This document shows, in pieces, positions 54,616-61,991 of a stretch of DNA of 61,991 bases. This stretch comes from DATKRB01 sp036501425 (lineage in GTDB: Bacteria > Actinomycetota > Acidimicrobiia > Acidimicrobiales > RAAP-2): positions 1-61,991 of the forward strand of contig DASYAI010000012.1 in the NCBI GenBank assembly GCA_036501425.1. Direction: 5' to 3'. Both the position numbers and the translations under genes were made by a program. Positions within the stretch are counted from its first letter, which is position 1, and every line of letters begins with the position of its first letter. The notes under the pieces are model-generated. The model made no database searches. It was not told where the DNA came from and worked only from the letters and a program-made list of their open reading frames with translations.

Positions 54616-55560
54616 TCAGCCGCGCAGGTCGAGCAGCAGTTCTCCGTGCACGGCATGCTGCTCGAGGAGCTCGAAGGCGTCGTTGACCTGGTCGAGCGGC
54701 AAGGCTCGGTCGACGGTGACTTGGAGGCCGCCGTCACGGAGCGCCTTCAGGGCCTCTCTGATGTGGCCGGCGAGCACGTCGTCGGGTTCGATCAACCCGG
54801 CATAGCCGTAGAGGGTCAGGCCCTTGCGGTACAGGGTCTGCAGAGGCACGTCGCCATGGCCGTCCGCCGAGGTCCCGAAGATCACCAGCCGGCCCCGCGG
54901 CTCGAGCAGCTCGAGGGCAGCACCGGTGAACCCGTCGCCGAGCGGGTCGACCACCACCGTCGGGTGCAGGTCGGCCGCCGCCTCAGCCAGCGAGGCCGCC
55001 TCGGCGACCACGACCCGCTCCGCGCCGCGCTCGGCGATCCAGTCGGCTTTGCTCTCGCTGCTGGTCTGTCCCCACACCGCGGCGCCCAGCGCGCTCGCCA
55101 CCGACACCGCGATCGAGCCGACACCGCCGCTGGCGCCGAGCACCAGCACCCGGTCCTCGCCGGTCACCTCCGCCTTTTCGGTCACCACCCGCCACGCCGT
55201 GACCCCGGCGACACCCATCGCCGCCGCGGCGGCCAGATCGACGCCCTCGGGGAGGTCGATGACCGCGTCGGCCGGCACCAGCGCGTGGGTCGACCACAGG
55301 CCGTCCCTCGTGGTGCCGAGCCCGTGACCTCGGACGAGTACCGCCCGGCCGTCGACCGTGCCGGACCCTTCGGTGCCGAGCGTCCGAGGCAGAGGACCTT
55401 CGGCTGCCACCCGGCCGAGCGCCCCGTAACGGTCGACCGGGTTGACGCCCCCGTAGGCCATGTCCACCACCACCGCGCCGTCCGCACCCTCGTCCAACTC
55501 GACATCCTCGACCGCGAGTGGTTTGCCGTGTTCGGCGAGGCGGGCCGCGCGGGAGCGCAT
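54616..55560 (-). CDS. Zinc-free alcohol dehydrogenase / quinone oxidoreductase (MDR family)
   Basis: A 314-residue medium-chain dehydrogenase. An N-terminal GroES-like domain (VVVDMAYGGVNPVDRYGALG) and a Rossmann domain with GEDRVLVLGASGGVGSIAVS are clear. The usual catalytic-zinc cysteine and histidine are absent, as in NADPH:quinone reductase and enone reductases. It likely reduces quinones or activated double bonds using NADPH. ATG 55558-55560 is the start. It lies directly upstream of the aldehyde dehydrogenase gene and probably shares its transcript. Confidence 0.88.
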   Translation of the reverse strand: MRSRAARLAEHGKPLAVEDVELDEGADGAVVVDMAYGGVNPVDRYGALGRVAAEGPLPRTLGTEGSGTVDGRAVLVRGHGLGTTRDGLWSTHALVPADAVIDLPEGVDLAAAAAMGVAGVTAWRVVTEKAEVTGEDRVLVLGASGGVGSIAVSVASALGAAVWGQTSSESKADWIAERGAERVVVAEAASLAEAAADLHPTVVVDPLGDGFTGAALELLEPRGRLVIFGTSADGHGDVPLQTLYRKGLTLYGYAGLIEPDDVLAGHIREALKALRDGGLQVTVDRALPLDQVNDAFELLEQHAVHGELLLDLRG

Positions 55561-55646
55561 GGCCCTGCACTACCCGCCGCGGTGGCCGGCAACCGCCACC
55601 GCGGCGTCGGCCGATGGACCCGTACCGATGAGCCCTCCCGCGGGCG

Positions 55647-56553
55647 CTAAGCGCCCACCAGCAGCCGGCGGGTCTCAGCGGCGACCTGGAGGTCCTCGCC
55701 GACGGTGGGCACGACGACGGGCACCCGGGTGTCCGCGCCGCTCACCACGGCATCGCCGTCCACGACGGGCTCGAGGGCGCTGTCCACGCCGAGGGCGGCC
55801 AGCCCGGCGCAGATCGCCCGGCGCACCTCGGGTTGGTCGGCGCCGATCTCGCCCGTGAAGATCACCGCGTCGAGGCGGTCGAGGCAGACCGCCGCTTCGG
55901 CGATGCCCTGGCGGGCCCGGAAGGCGAACACCTCGAGGGCCAGCCGGGCGTCAGCGTCGCCGTCTGCCGCAGCCGGGATCAACTCGCGGGTGTCGGAGCT
56001 GCGCCCGTCGGACAGGCCAAGCAGCCCGGAGTGGCGCTCCAGTCCTTGGCGCACCTCCTTGACCGACAGGCCGTAGGCGTCGACCAGGGTGAGCAGCAGG
56101 CCGGGGTCGACGCTGCCGCTACGGGTGCCCATGACCAGCTCCTCGAGCGGGGTGGCACCCATCGAGGTCCACACGCTGCGCCCGTCGTGCACCGCGCAGA
56201 CCGACGAGCCACCGCCAGATGGGCCAACACCACCTGCAGCCGGGTCCGGTGGACGGCCCAACAGCCCGGCCGCCCGGGGTAGCGCCGAGGCGAACGACAG
56301 GCCGTGGAAGCCAAAGCGGCGCAGCTCCCACCGTCGGCGCCAGTCGGCGGGCAGCGCGTACGTGCGGGCCGCCGTGGACGACCCGGTAGCCGACCGCGTC
56401 GAGGCGGTCGATCTCGTCGAGGAAGCGGTCGTAGAGGCCGGTCGAATCGGGGGAGTCGGGTGGCGCCTCGGTGGATTGTTCCTGACGGCGACGACCGTCG
56501 GCGGTCACCGCCACCAGGCGCAGGCTGTGCGAGCCGGCATCGACCACCAGCAC
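55647..56553 (-). pseudogene. Acetate kinase with a large internal deletion and frameshifts
   Basis: From GTG 56551-56553 the start matches acetate kinase: LVVDAGSHSLRLVAV and YRVVHGG. Directly after VVHGG the sequence jumps, in another frame, to AARTYALPADWRRRWELRR and FGFHGLSFASALPRAAGLL, skipping about 90 residues, including the substrate-binding arginine region and the catalytic Asp near the domain interface. Two small compensating shifts surround LQVVLAHL. The C-terminal half from GGGSSVCAVHDGRSVWTSM through MGTRSGSVDPGLLLTLVDA and VIFTGEIGADQPEVRRAI is open to the stop at 55647. Non-functional as read. Confidence 0.88.
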
Positions 56554-56558
56554 CAGCC

Positions 56559-56850
56559 CTCAACCTCATCTACGCCGGCGCCAGCCGCCTCCTGCGCGAC
56601 CTGCCCGCCGACGTCGAAGGACTCCTGGTCGTCGGCTCGGGCCACGGCGCGGCGGCCATCCACGCCAATCTGTGGGCTACCCGCTCACCGTCCGATCGCT
56701 CCTGCTCGGCCGGCCCGGCGCCGACCGGTTCGACATCCGCGGCTACAACGAACAAGGCGGCATGACCACCGAGCACGACCTCCTCCTCGCCAAGGGTCTC
56801 AGCCGCCTCGAACCGGCCGCCGCCTGCCAGTCCACGCTGCGGTCGTGTTC
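56559..56850 (+). pseudogene. Phosphoketolase remnant, N- and C-terminal pieces joined
   Basis: Plus-strand pieces resemble xylulose-5-/fructose-6-phosphate phosphoketolase. LNLIYAGASRLLRDLPADV and GLLVVGSGHGAAAIHANLW match the N-terminal thiamine-diphosphate domain near its G-P-G-H-G motif. At about 56672 the frame changes and GYPLTVRSLLLGRPGADRF plus DIRGYNEQGGMTTEHDLLL match the H-G-Y-P...R-G-Y-x-E-x-G region close to the C-terminus. Some 500 or more residues are missing between. No start codon precedes it: the broken acetate kinase begins five bases away on the other strand. Phosphoketolase and acetate kinase act in sequence, so this was probably a functional pair. Confidence 0.7.
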
Positions 56851-56977
56851 GCCGGAGGCAGCGCGACCGCAGACCTCCCAGCCGCACCGAGATCTCGTTC
56901 GCGACGGGGACCGCGAGGGTTGGCAACCGTGTCGGTGGGTAATTCGGGTGCATCCCGACTACAGCGAGGAGGATCCG

Positions 56978-57394
56978 ATGACGACGGCGCGCGAGATCAT
57001 GACCGAAGGTAGCGAATACCTGAAAGAAGACGCGACCGTCGCCGACGCCGCCAAGCGGCTCGCGAATGCGTCGATCGGCGCCGCACCGGTCTGCGACGCC
57101 AGCGGCCATCTCCGTGGTGTGGTCACCGACCGGGACCTCGTCGTCGAGGTTCTGGCCGCCGGCAAGGACCCGGCCAGCACCAAGGTCGTCGACCTCGTGC
57201 ACGGCGAGGCGGTCACCATCGGCGCCGACGACACCGTCGAAGAGGCGATCCGGACGATGCAGCAGCACAAAGTGCGGCGCCTGCCGGTCATCGACGGCAC
57301 CAGGCTGGTGGGCATGGTCAGCCAGGCCGACATCGCCCGGTCCTGCCCGCCCGACCAGGTCGGCCAGCTCGTCGCCACGATCAGCGAGGATTGA
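56978..57394 (+). CDS. Two-CBS-domain protein
   Basis: A 138-residue protein consisting of a CBS pair. CBS1 is MTTAREIMTEGSEYLKEDA to GHLRGVVTDRDLVVEVL; CBS2 is ATIGADDTVEEAIRTMQQH-like (VTIGADDTVEEAIRTM) to RLVGMVSQADIARSC. The two GVVTDRD and GMVSQAD turns are the adenine-nucleotide binding ends. Such stand-alone proteins sense AMP/ATP ratio or NADH and are often induced by low oxygen. ATG 56978 follows GCGAGGAGGATCC. It precedes the large FAD/Fe-S gene by 141 bases on the same strand. Confidence 0.92.
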   Translation: MTTAREIMTEGSEYLKEDATVADAAKRLANASIGAAPVCDASGHLRGVVTDRDLVVEVLAAGKDPASTKVVDLVHGEAVTIGADDTVEEAIRTMQQHKVRRLPVIDGTRLVGMVSQADIARSCPPDQVGQLVATISED

Positions 57395-57535
57395 TCCCGG
57401 TGCGGTAGCCGGCGCCACCTTGTTCCTCCCGCACATCGAACCCGGACAGGAGCTCGAAGATGTGGCCGCCCAACCGGACCGATCAGCCCGGCTCCGAGGT
57501 CTTCCGGCGACCGCTGGGCCGTGCTCGTCGGAAGG

Positions 57536-60500
57536 ATGACCGTGACTGAGGTCCGCCTTCCCGACCCAGTGACCAGAGGGACCCAGCGGCCGATCGACGC
57601 CGTCGGCCTGGAGCGGGCATTGCAGGAGCGGGTTGACGGCGAGGTGCGCTTCGACGCCGGTACCCGGGCGGCGTACTCCACCGACGCGTCGAACTTCCGT
57701 CAGGTCCCGATCGGCGTCGTCGTCCCGCACACCATCGACGCCGCCGCCGAAACGATCGCCGTGTGCCGCCAGTTCACCGCCCCGGTCGTCTCGCGGGGTG
57801 GGGGAACCAGCCTGGCCGGCCAGTGCACGAACACGGCAGTGATGATCGACTGGGCCAAGTACTGCCACCGGCTGATCTCGGTCGACCCCGAGCGGCAGAC
57901 CTGCGTGGTGGAGCCGGGCATCGTCCTCGACGTCTTGAACCGCCAACTCGCCGAGCACGGTTTGCGGTTCGGTCCCGAGCCGGCCACCCACCCCAACTGC
58001 ACGCTCGGCGGCATGATCGGCAACAACTCCTGTGGCGCCACCGCCCAGCGCACCGGAAAAGTCGTGGACAACGTTGCCCAGCTCGAGGTGCTGCTCTACG
58101 ACGGCACCCGATTCTGGTGCGGCGAGACCACCGACGACGACTACGCCGCCCTCGCCCGCCGCGAGGACCGCCAAGCCGAGGTCTACCGCCAGCTCCGCCG
58201 CCTGCGCGACGACTACGCCGAGGACATCCGGGCCCGCTACCCCGACATCCCCCGCCGGGTCTCGGGCTACAACCTCGACTCGCTCCTGCCCGAACATCAT
58301 TTCGACGTTGCCGGCTGTCTGATCGGCAGCGAATCGACCCTCGTCACAGTGCTCCAGGCCGAGCTCGAGCTCGTCCCGGTGGTCAAAGCCCGCAACCTCG
58401 TGGTACTCGGGTTCGACAGCATCTTCGCCGCCGCCGACGCCGTCCCCACCATCCTCCCCCACGAGCCGATCGCCCTCGAGGGCATCGACCACCGGCTCAT
58501 CCGCGACCAGCGCCTCAAAGGCATCAACTCCCGTCCGCTCGACCAGCTGCCCGAAGGCGACGGCTATCTCCTCGTCCAGTTCGGTGCCGACACCCCCGAG
58601 GAGGCCGACCGGGCCGCCCACCGGATGCTCGACGCGCTCGGCGAATCCCAGCACGAGCCCGACGTCCAGTTCCTCGACGACCCCACCCAAGAAGACGAGC
58701 TGTGGCAGGCCCGCGAAGCCGGGCTCGGAGCCACCGCCCATGTCCCGACCGAGCGGGACACCTGGGAGGGCTGGGAAGACTCCGCCGTCCCACCCGACCG
58801 CCTCGGCGACTACCTCCGCGACCTTAACGCCCTCTACGAACGGTTCGGCTACGCCGACGACACCGCACCAAGCCTCTACGGGCACTTCGGCCAAGGCTGC
58901 GTGCACACCCGTATCCCCTTCGGGATGACCGACGCCGACGGCGTGACCACCTACCGCCGTTTCATGGAAGCCGCCGCCGACCTCGTCGCCTCCTACGGCG
59001 GGTCGTTCTCCGGCGAGCACGGTGACGGCCAATCGCGCGGCGAGCTCCTCGGCCGCATGTTCGGCGACCGCATCGTGACCGCGTTCGCTCAGCTCAAGGC
59101 CATCTTCGACCCCGACGACCAGATGAACCCCGGCAAGGTCGTCGCCCCCGCCCGCCTCGACGAGCACCTCCGGCTCGGTTCCACCTGGGCTCCCCGACTC
59201 GACGGCCCCTTGCATTTCGCCTACCCGGAAGACGACGGGTCCTTCGTCAAAGCGGCCAACCGGTGCGTCGGGGTCGGCAAGTGCCGCCAACACGCCCACC
59301 CCGGAGGCGCGGTCATGTGCCCCTCCTACCAGGCCACCCTCGAAGAGGAGCACTCCACCCGGGGACGGGCCCGCCTCCTCTTCGAGATGCTGCACGGCCA
59401 CTCAGACGGCCCGATCACCGGTGGCTGGCGCTCCACCGCGGTGCGCGACGCCCTCGACCTGTGCCTGGCCTGCAAAGGCTGCAAGACCGACTGCCCGGTC
59501 AACGTCGACATGGCCACCTACAAAGCCGAGTTCCTCGCCCACCACTACGCCGGCCGGCTCCGACCCCGAGCCCACTACGCCCTCGGCTGGCTCCCCGTCG
59601 CCGCCCGGGCCGTCGCCCGCACCAGGACCGCACACCTCGTCAATGCCCTCAGCCACGCCCCGCTCTTGCCCCGTCTGATCACCGGCGCCGCCGGCCTCGA
59701 GCACCGCGAGATCCCCCTCTTCGCCGGAGACACCCTGCAAGAGTGGTCGAAGCGCCGGCCACCCGCACCGCCGGGCCGTCACGGGACGGTGCTGGTCTGG
59801 CCCGATACCTTCACCAACCACTTCCACCCCCACGTTGGCCAAAGCGCGGTAGAGGTCCTCGAAGCGGCCGGCTGGTCGGTGACCATCCCCACCGAGCCGC
59901 TGTGCTGCGGGCTCACGTGGATCTCCACCGGCCAGCTCGACACCGCCAAACGCGTCCTCCACCGCACCGCCGCCCGGCTCGCCGAGCACGTCCGTGCCGG
60001 GGGCCTCGTCGTCGGCCTCGAGCCCAGCTGCACCGCCACCTTCCGCTCCGACGCCCCCGACCTGCTCCCCGACGACCTCGACATCGCCCGACTCCAACGC
60101 CAGACGGTCACCCTCGCCGAGCTGCTCACCCGCCACACGCCGGACTGGCAGCCGCCCCGCCTCGAGGGGACCACCGTCCTCGCCCAAGCTCACTGCCACC
60201 ACCATGCCATCCTCGGCTGGGACACCGACCAGCAACTCATCGAGGCCACCGGCGCCCGCGCCACCCGGCTCGAATCCGGCTGCTGCGGCCTGGCTGGCAA
60301 CTTCGGGTTCGAGAAAGGCCACCTCGACGTGAGCATCGCCTGCGCCGAACATGCCCTCCTGCCGGCACTCCGCCGAGCCGATCCCGATGCCGTCGTCCTC
60401 GCCGACGGCTTCAGCTGCCGCACCCAGATCCACCAGCTCGACAGCGGCGGCCGCGAGGCCATTCACCTGGCCGAACTCCTCGCCCGTGCCGCCACACCGA

Positions 60501-60718
60501 CCGCACGGCGGTCGGACCATGACGGTGACCTTCGCCCCGGCGACCGGCCGAACCCGCCCGGGACGGCCCGCCAGGCCGCCGCCATCGCCGGGACCGGGCT
60601 GGCGGCCACGGTGGTCGGCGCCGCAACTCGCCGTCTGTTCGCTGCCGCCAGACACACTCGTTCCTCACCGGTTTATCGCCGCCATCTCGGGGTAACGCGC
60701 GGCGTCGCCAATTTATGA
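57536..60718 (+). CDS. FAD-linked oxidase fused to Fe-S (CCG-domain) oxidoreductase
   Basis: A 1060-residue protein. The N-terminal 260 residues are an FAD-binding type 4 domain (TAPVVSRGGGTSLAGQCTN, THPNCTLGGMIGNNSCGAT). Residues about 270-545 are the FAD-oxidase C domain with SGEHGDGQSRGELLG. Two Fe-S motifs follow: NRCVGVGKCRQHAHPGG...MCPSYQATLEEEHSTRGRA and CLACKGCKTDCPVNVDMATY. Two CCG domains close it (PLCCGLTWISTGQL, ESGCCGLAGNFGF). It resembles D-lactate or glycolate dehydrogenases that pass electrons to quinone. ATG 57536 is six codons inside the open frame and sits after GGAAGG. Appears intact. Confidence 0.92.
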   Translation: MTVTEVRLPDPVTRGTQRPIDAVGLERALQERVDGEVRFDAGTRAAYSTDASNFRQVPIGVVVPHTIDAAAETIAVCRQFTAPVVSRGGGTSLAGQCTNTAVMIDWAKYCHRLISVDPERQTCVVEPGIVLDVLNRQLAEHGLRFGPEPATHPNCTLGGMIGNNSCGATAQRTGKVVDNVAQLEVLLYDGTRFWCGETTDDDYAALARREDRQAEVYRQLRRLRDDYAEDIRARYPDIPRRVSGYNLDSLLPEHHFDVAGCLIGSESTLVTVLQAELELVPVVKARNLVVLGFDSIFAAADAVPTILPHEPIALEGIDHRLIRDQRLKGINSRPLDQLPEGDGYLLVQFGADTPEEADRAAHRMLDALGESQHEPDVQFLDDPTQEDELWQAREAGLGATAHVPTERDTWEGWEDSAVPPDRLGDYLRDLNALYERFGYADDTAPSLYGHFGQGCVHTRIPFGMTDADGVTTYRRFMEAAADLVASYGGSFSGEHGDGQSRGELLGRMFGDRIVTAFAQLKAIFDPDDQMNPGKVVAPARLDEHLRLGSTWAPRLDGPLHFAYPEDDGSFVKAANRCVGVGKCRQHAHPGGAVMCPSYQATLEEEHSTRGRARLLFEMLHGHSDGPITGGWRSTAVRDALDLCLACKGCKTDCPVNVDMATYKAEFLAHHYAGRLRPRAHYALGWLPVAARAVARTRTAHLVNALSHAPLLPRLITGAAGLEHREIPLFAGDTLQEWSKRRPPAPPGRHGTVLVWPDTFTNHFHPHVGQSAVEVLEAAGWSVTIPTEPLCCGLTWISTGQLDTAKRVLHRTAARLAEHVRAGGLVVGLEPSCTATFRSDAPDLLPDDLDIARLQRQTVTLAELLTRHTPDWQPPRLEGTTVLAQAHCHHHAILGWDTDQQLIEATGARATRLESGCCGLAGNFGFEKGHLDVSIACAEHALLPALRRADPDAVVLADGFSCRTQIHQLDSGGREAIHLAELLARAATPTARRSDHDGDLRPGDRPNPPGTARQAAAIAGTGLAATVVGAATRRLFAAARHTRSSPVYRRHLGVTRGVANL

Positions 60719-60725
60719 AAGGAGG

Positions 60726-60761
60726 ATGGGAACATCGGCAGTGCTCCCGATTTCCAAATGA
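60726..60761 (+). CDS. Possible 11-residue leader peptide
   Basis: AAAGGAGG at 60718-60725 directly precedes ATG 60726, spelling MGTSAVLPISK. Its TGA overlaps the ATG of the damaged dehydrogenase gene that follows (ATGA). The strong ribosome-binding site makes this better supported than most short frames, though the one-base spacing to the ATG is tight and the site may serve the next ATG. Confidence 0.3.
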   Translation: MGTSAVLPISK

Positions 60762-61527
60762 ATATCACCCCGAAACACCGTCTTCATTCCTGGTTCTACC
60801 AGTGGGATCGGCTTGGCGCTCGCCTTGGAGCTCCAGGCAAAGGGTAACGCTGTCATCATCGGCGGTCGCCGGGCCGACGAACTGGAGCGGATCGCCGCTG
60901 AGCATCCCGGCCTCGACATCGTGCAAACCGATATACCGCCGACGCCGCGAGCATCACCGCCGCGGCCGAGCAGGTACTGGCGAACCATCCCGATCTCAAC
61001 GTCGTGGCTGGCCGTAGCTGGCATCATGCGGGTCGAGGACTGGCACCGGCCGGCGTCGTTCCTCGATTCGGCCGAGTCGGTGATCACGACCGACCTTCTG
61101 GGCCCCGATCCGGTTCATCGCGGCGTTCATCGAACACCTCCAGACCCAACCCGACGCCACGATCGTCACCGTCTCGTCGAGCACCGGGTCTGCCCCGTTG
61201 GCTGCCACTCCGAGTTACGACGCCGCGAAGGCCGCCATCCACATGCTGAGCGAGTCGGTCCGACTGCAGCTCGCCGACACGTCCGTCAAGGTGATGGAGC
61301 TCGTTCCGCCGTCGGTGCGCACCGGATTGCTCCCCGACCAGCAGACCAACGAGAATGCCATGCCACTGGACCAGTTCATCTCGGAAGTCATGGCATTGTT
61401 GGAATCCCAACCCGACGCCAAGGAGATCCTCGTCGAGGACGTGAAGTTCCTACGGTACGGCGAAGCTCGCGGCGACTACGACCACGTGGTGGAAGTCCTC
61501 AACGCCACCGACCCCCACGGTAAATAG
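60758..61527 (+). pseudogene. Short-chain dehydrogenase (DltE-like) with several frameshifts
   Basis: From ATG 60758 one protein is spread over all three frames: MNIT then NTVFIPGSTSGIGLALALEL and IIGGRRADELERIAAEHPG; then ADAASITAAAEQVLANHPD-like sequence; then VAGIMRVEDWHRPASFLDS and ITTDLLGP; then IRFIAAFIEHLQTQPD, VTVSSSTGSAPLAATPSYD (catalytic Ser and Tyr region) and AAKAAIHMLSESVRLQLAD to the TAG at 61527. At least three or four indels are needed to read through. Little sequence is missing, so the gene is either recently decayed or poorly sequenced. Related enzymes are oxidoreductases of unknown substrate. Confidence 0.85.
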
Positions 61528-61605
61528 CCGTGCTCGGCGATCACCGGCCTCGCCGCGGGATGTGCCGTGGTCGGCTACTGACAGCTCTGCGATAGGGGGG
61601 CCCAA

Positions 61606-61900
61606 GTGGCTGGGAAGAGCGTCATCCTCATCACCGGGGCCTCGAGTGGCTTCGGGAATTCGCGAGGGGATGGATCGGGGTCTCAGAGACATCTTCCCTG
61701 AAGGCCACTCCGCCGCAGAGGTCGCCACGGAGATCGCCCGCGTCATCGACCTTCCCTCCGAGCAGCGACCCTTCCGCGTCCACATCGATCCCAGCCGCGA
61801 CGGCAGCGAAGTCGTCTCCGCCGTCAACGACCGCATCCGAGCTGAGTTTTACCAGCGCATCGGCATCGCCGAGCTTCTGCCGGCCCAAGCCAGCCTCTAG
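61606..61900 (+). pseudogene. Short-chain dehydrogenase reduced to its two ends
   Basis: GTG 61606 opens with a Rossmann start, VAGKSVILITGASSGFG. Near 61658 the sequence jumps and changes frame to the C-terminal part of the same family: GMDRGLRDIFPEGHSAAEV, TEIARVIDLPSEQRPFRVH and IRAEFYQRIGIAELLPAQ, ending at 61900. The catalytic Ser-Tyr-Lys region and some 170 residues are missing. Non-functional as read. Confidence 0.85.
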
Positions 61901-61912
61901 GACCTTCTCGAG

Positions 61913-61931
61913 GTTCTCGACCACCGAGAAC
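61913..61931. other. Small stem-loop after the broken dehydrogenase
   Basis: GTTCTCG-ACCAC-CGAGAAC forms a perfect 7-bp stem with a 5-base loop, 12 bases after the preceding stop. No T-run follows, so it is not a standard intrinsic terminator. From here to the window end nothing else is recognised. Confidence 0.3.
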
Positions 61932-61991
61932 TCATCGACCCCAGGTCACCCGTCCGGAAGCACCGCGATCCGATATTTGGACGCAGCTCAG

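Overview
The window is high-GC actinobacterial chromosomal DNA. It most likely comes from an Acidimicrobiia-type organism. The main clue is a secreted protein (22550-24301) ending in five copies of a YWL-GADGG-FAFGDA repeat, which I associate with that class. F420-linked enzymes (two luciferase-like oxidoreductases and one deazaflavin-dependent reductase), a CobF/CobK type cobalamin pathway and many GTGA/ATGA operon overlaps agree with this. No rRNA, tRNA, CRISPR array, phage or insertion sequence was recognised.

Layout. 1-8.8 kb: an amidohydrolase start, a LysR regulator, an F420-type oxidoreductase, an MFS exporter beside a TetR fragment, a fatty acid desaturase, a DEAD-box helicase, a beta-hydroxyacid-type dehydrogenase and a MarR regulator. 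8.9-12.8 kb: a complete sulfate importer operon (substrate-binding protein, CysT, CysW, CysA) behind a recognisable promoter. 12.8-14.7 kb: thiC under a TPP riboswitch. 14.7-17.6 kb: an orphan substrate-binding protein and an aldo/keto reductase.

17.7-29.5 kb is a cobalamin region. A minus-strand operon led by a cobalamin riboswitch (24400-24535) encodes, in order, a secreted alpha-toroid protein with propeller-like repeats, a membrane-anchored DUF4430-like protein, and an ECF transporter (T, fused double ATPase, S). The two secreted proteins look like the alpha and beta domains of transcobalamin/intrinsic factor on separate polypeptides. Divergent from it are cobF and cobK, then a second cobalamin riboswitch (about 26385-26500) ahead of a BtuC-BtuD-BtuF importer. 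Synthesis and two different uptake routes for one vitamin therefore sit together.

29.5-41.5 kb: a MarR-glyoxalase fusion, a Fur/Zur regulator with a zinc-type ABC importer lacking a binding protein, Bfd and bacterioferritin, a YihY membrane protein, a DGPF protein with its ECF42-type sigma factor, a methyltransferase/TetR pair around a palindrome, a second orphan binding protein and an F420-linked reductase.

41.6-61.9 kb mixes intact genes with many damaged ones. Intact genes include Fpg, a STAS protein, glyoxalase-family proteins, an MFS exporter, F420 and aldehyde dehydrogenases, a CBS protein and a 1060-residue FAD/Fe-S oxidoreductase. Damaged genes are a truncated GMC oxidoreductase, an aconitase with two internal deletions, a frameshifted LigD polymerase domain, a frameshifted glyoxalase, an internally deleted acetate kinase abutting an internally deleted phosphoketolase, and two broken short-chain dehydrogenases. 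Several keep both ends while losing the middle, which is either active genome decay or an assembly artefact.
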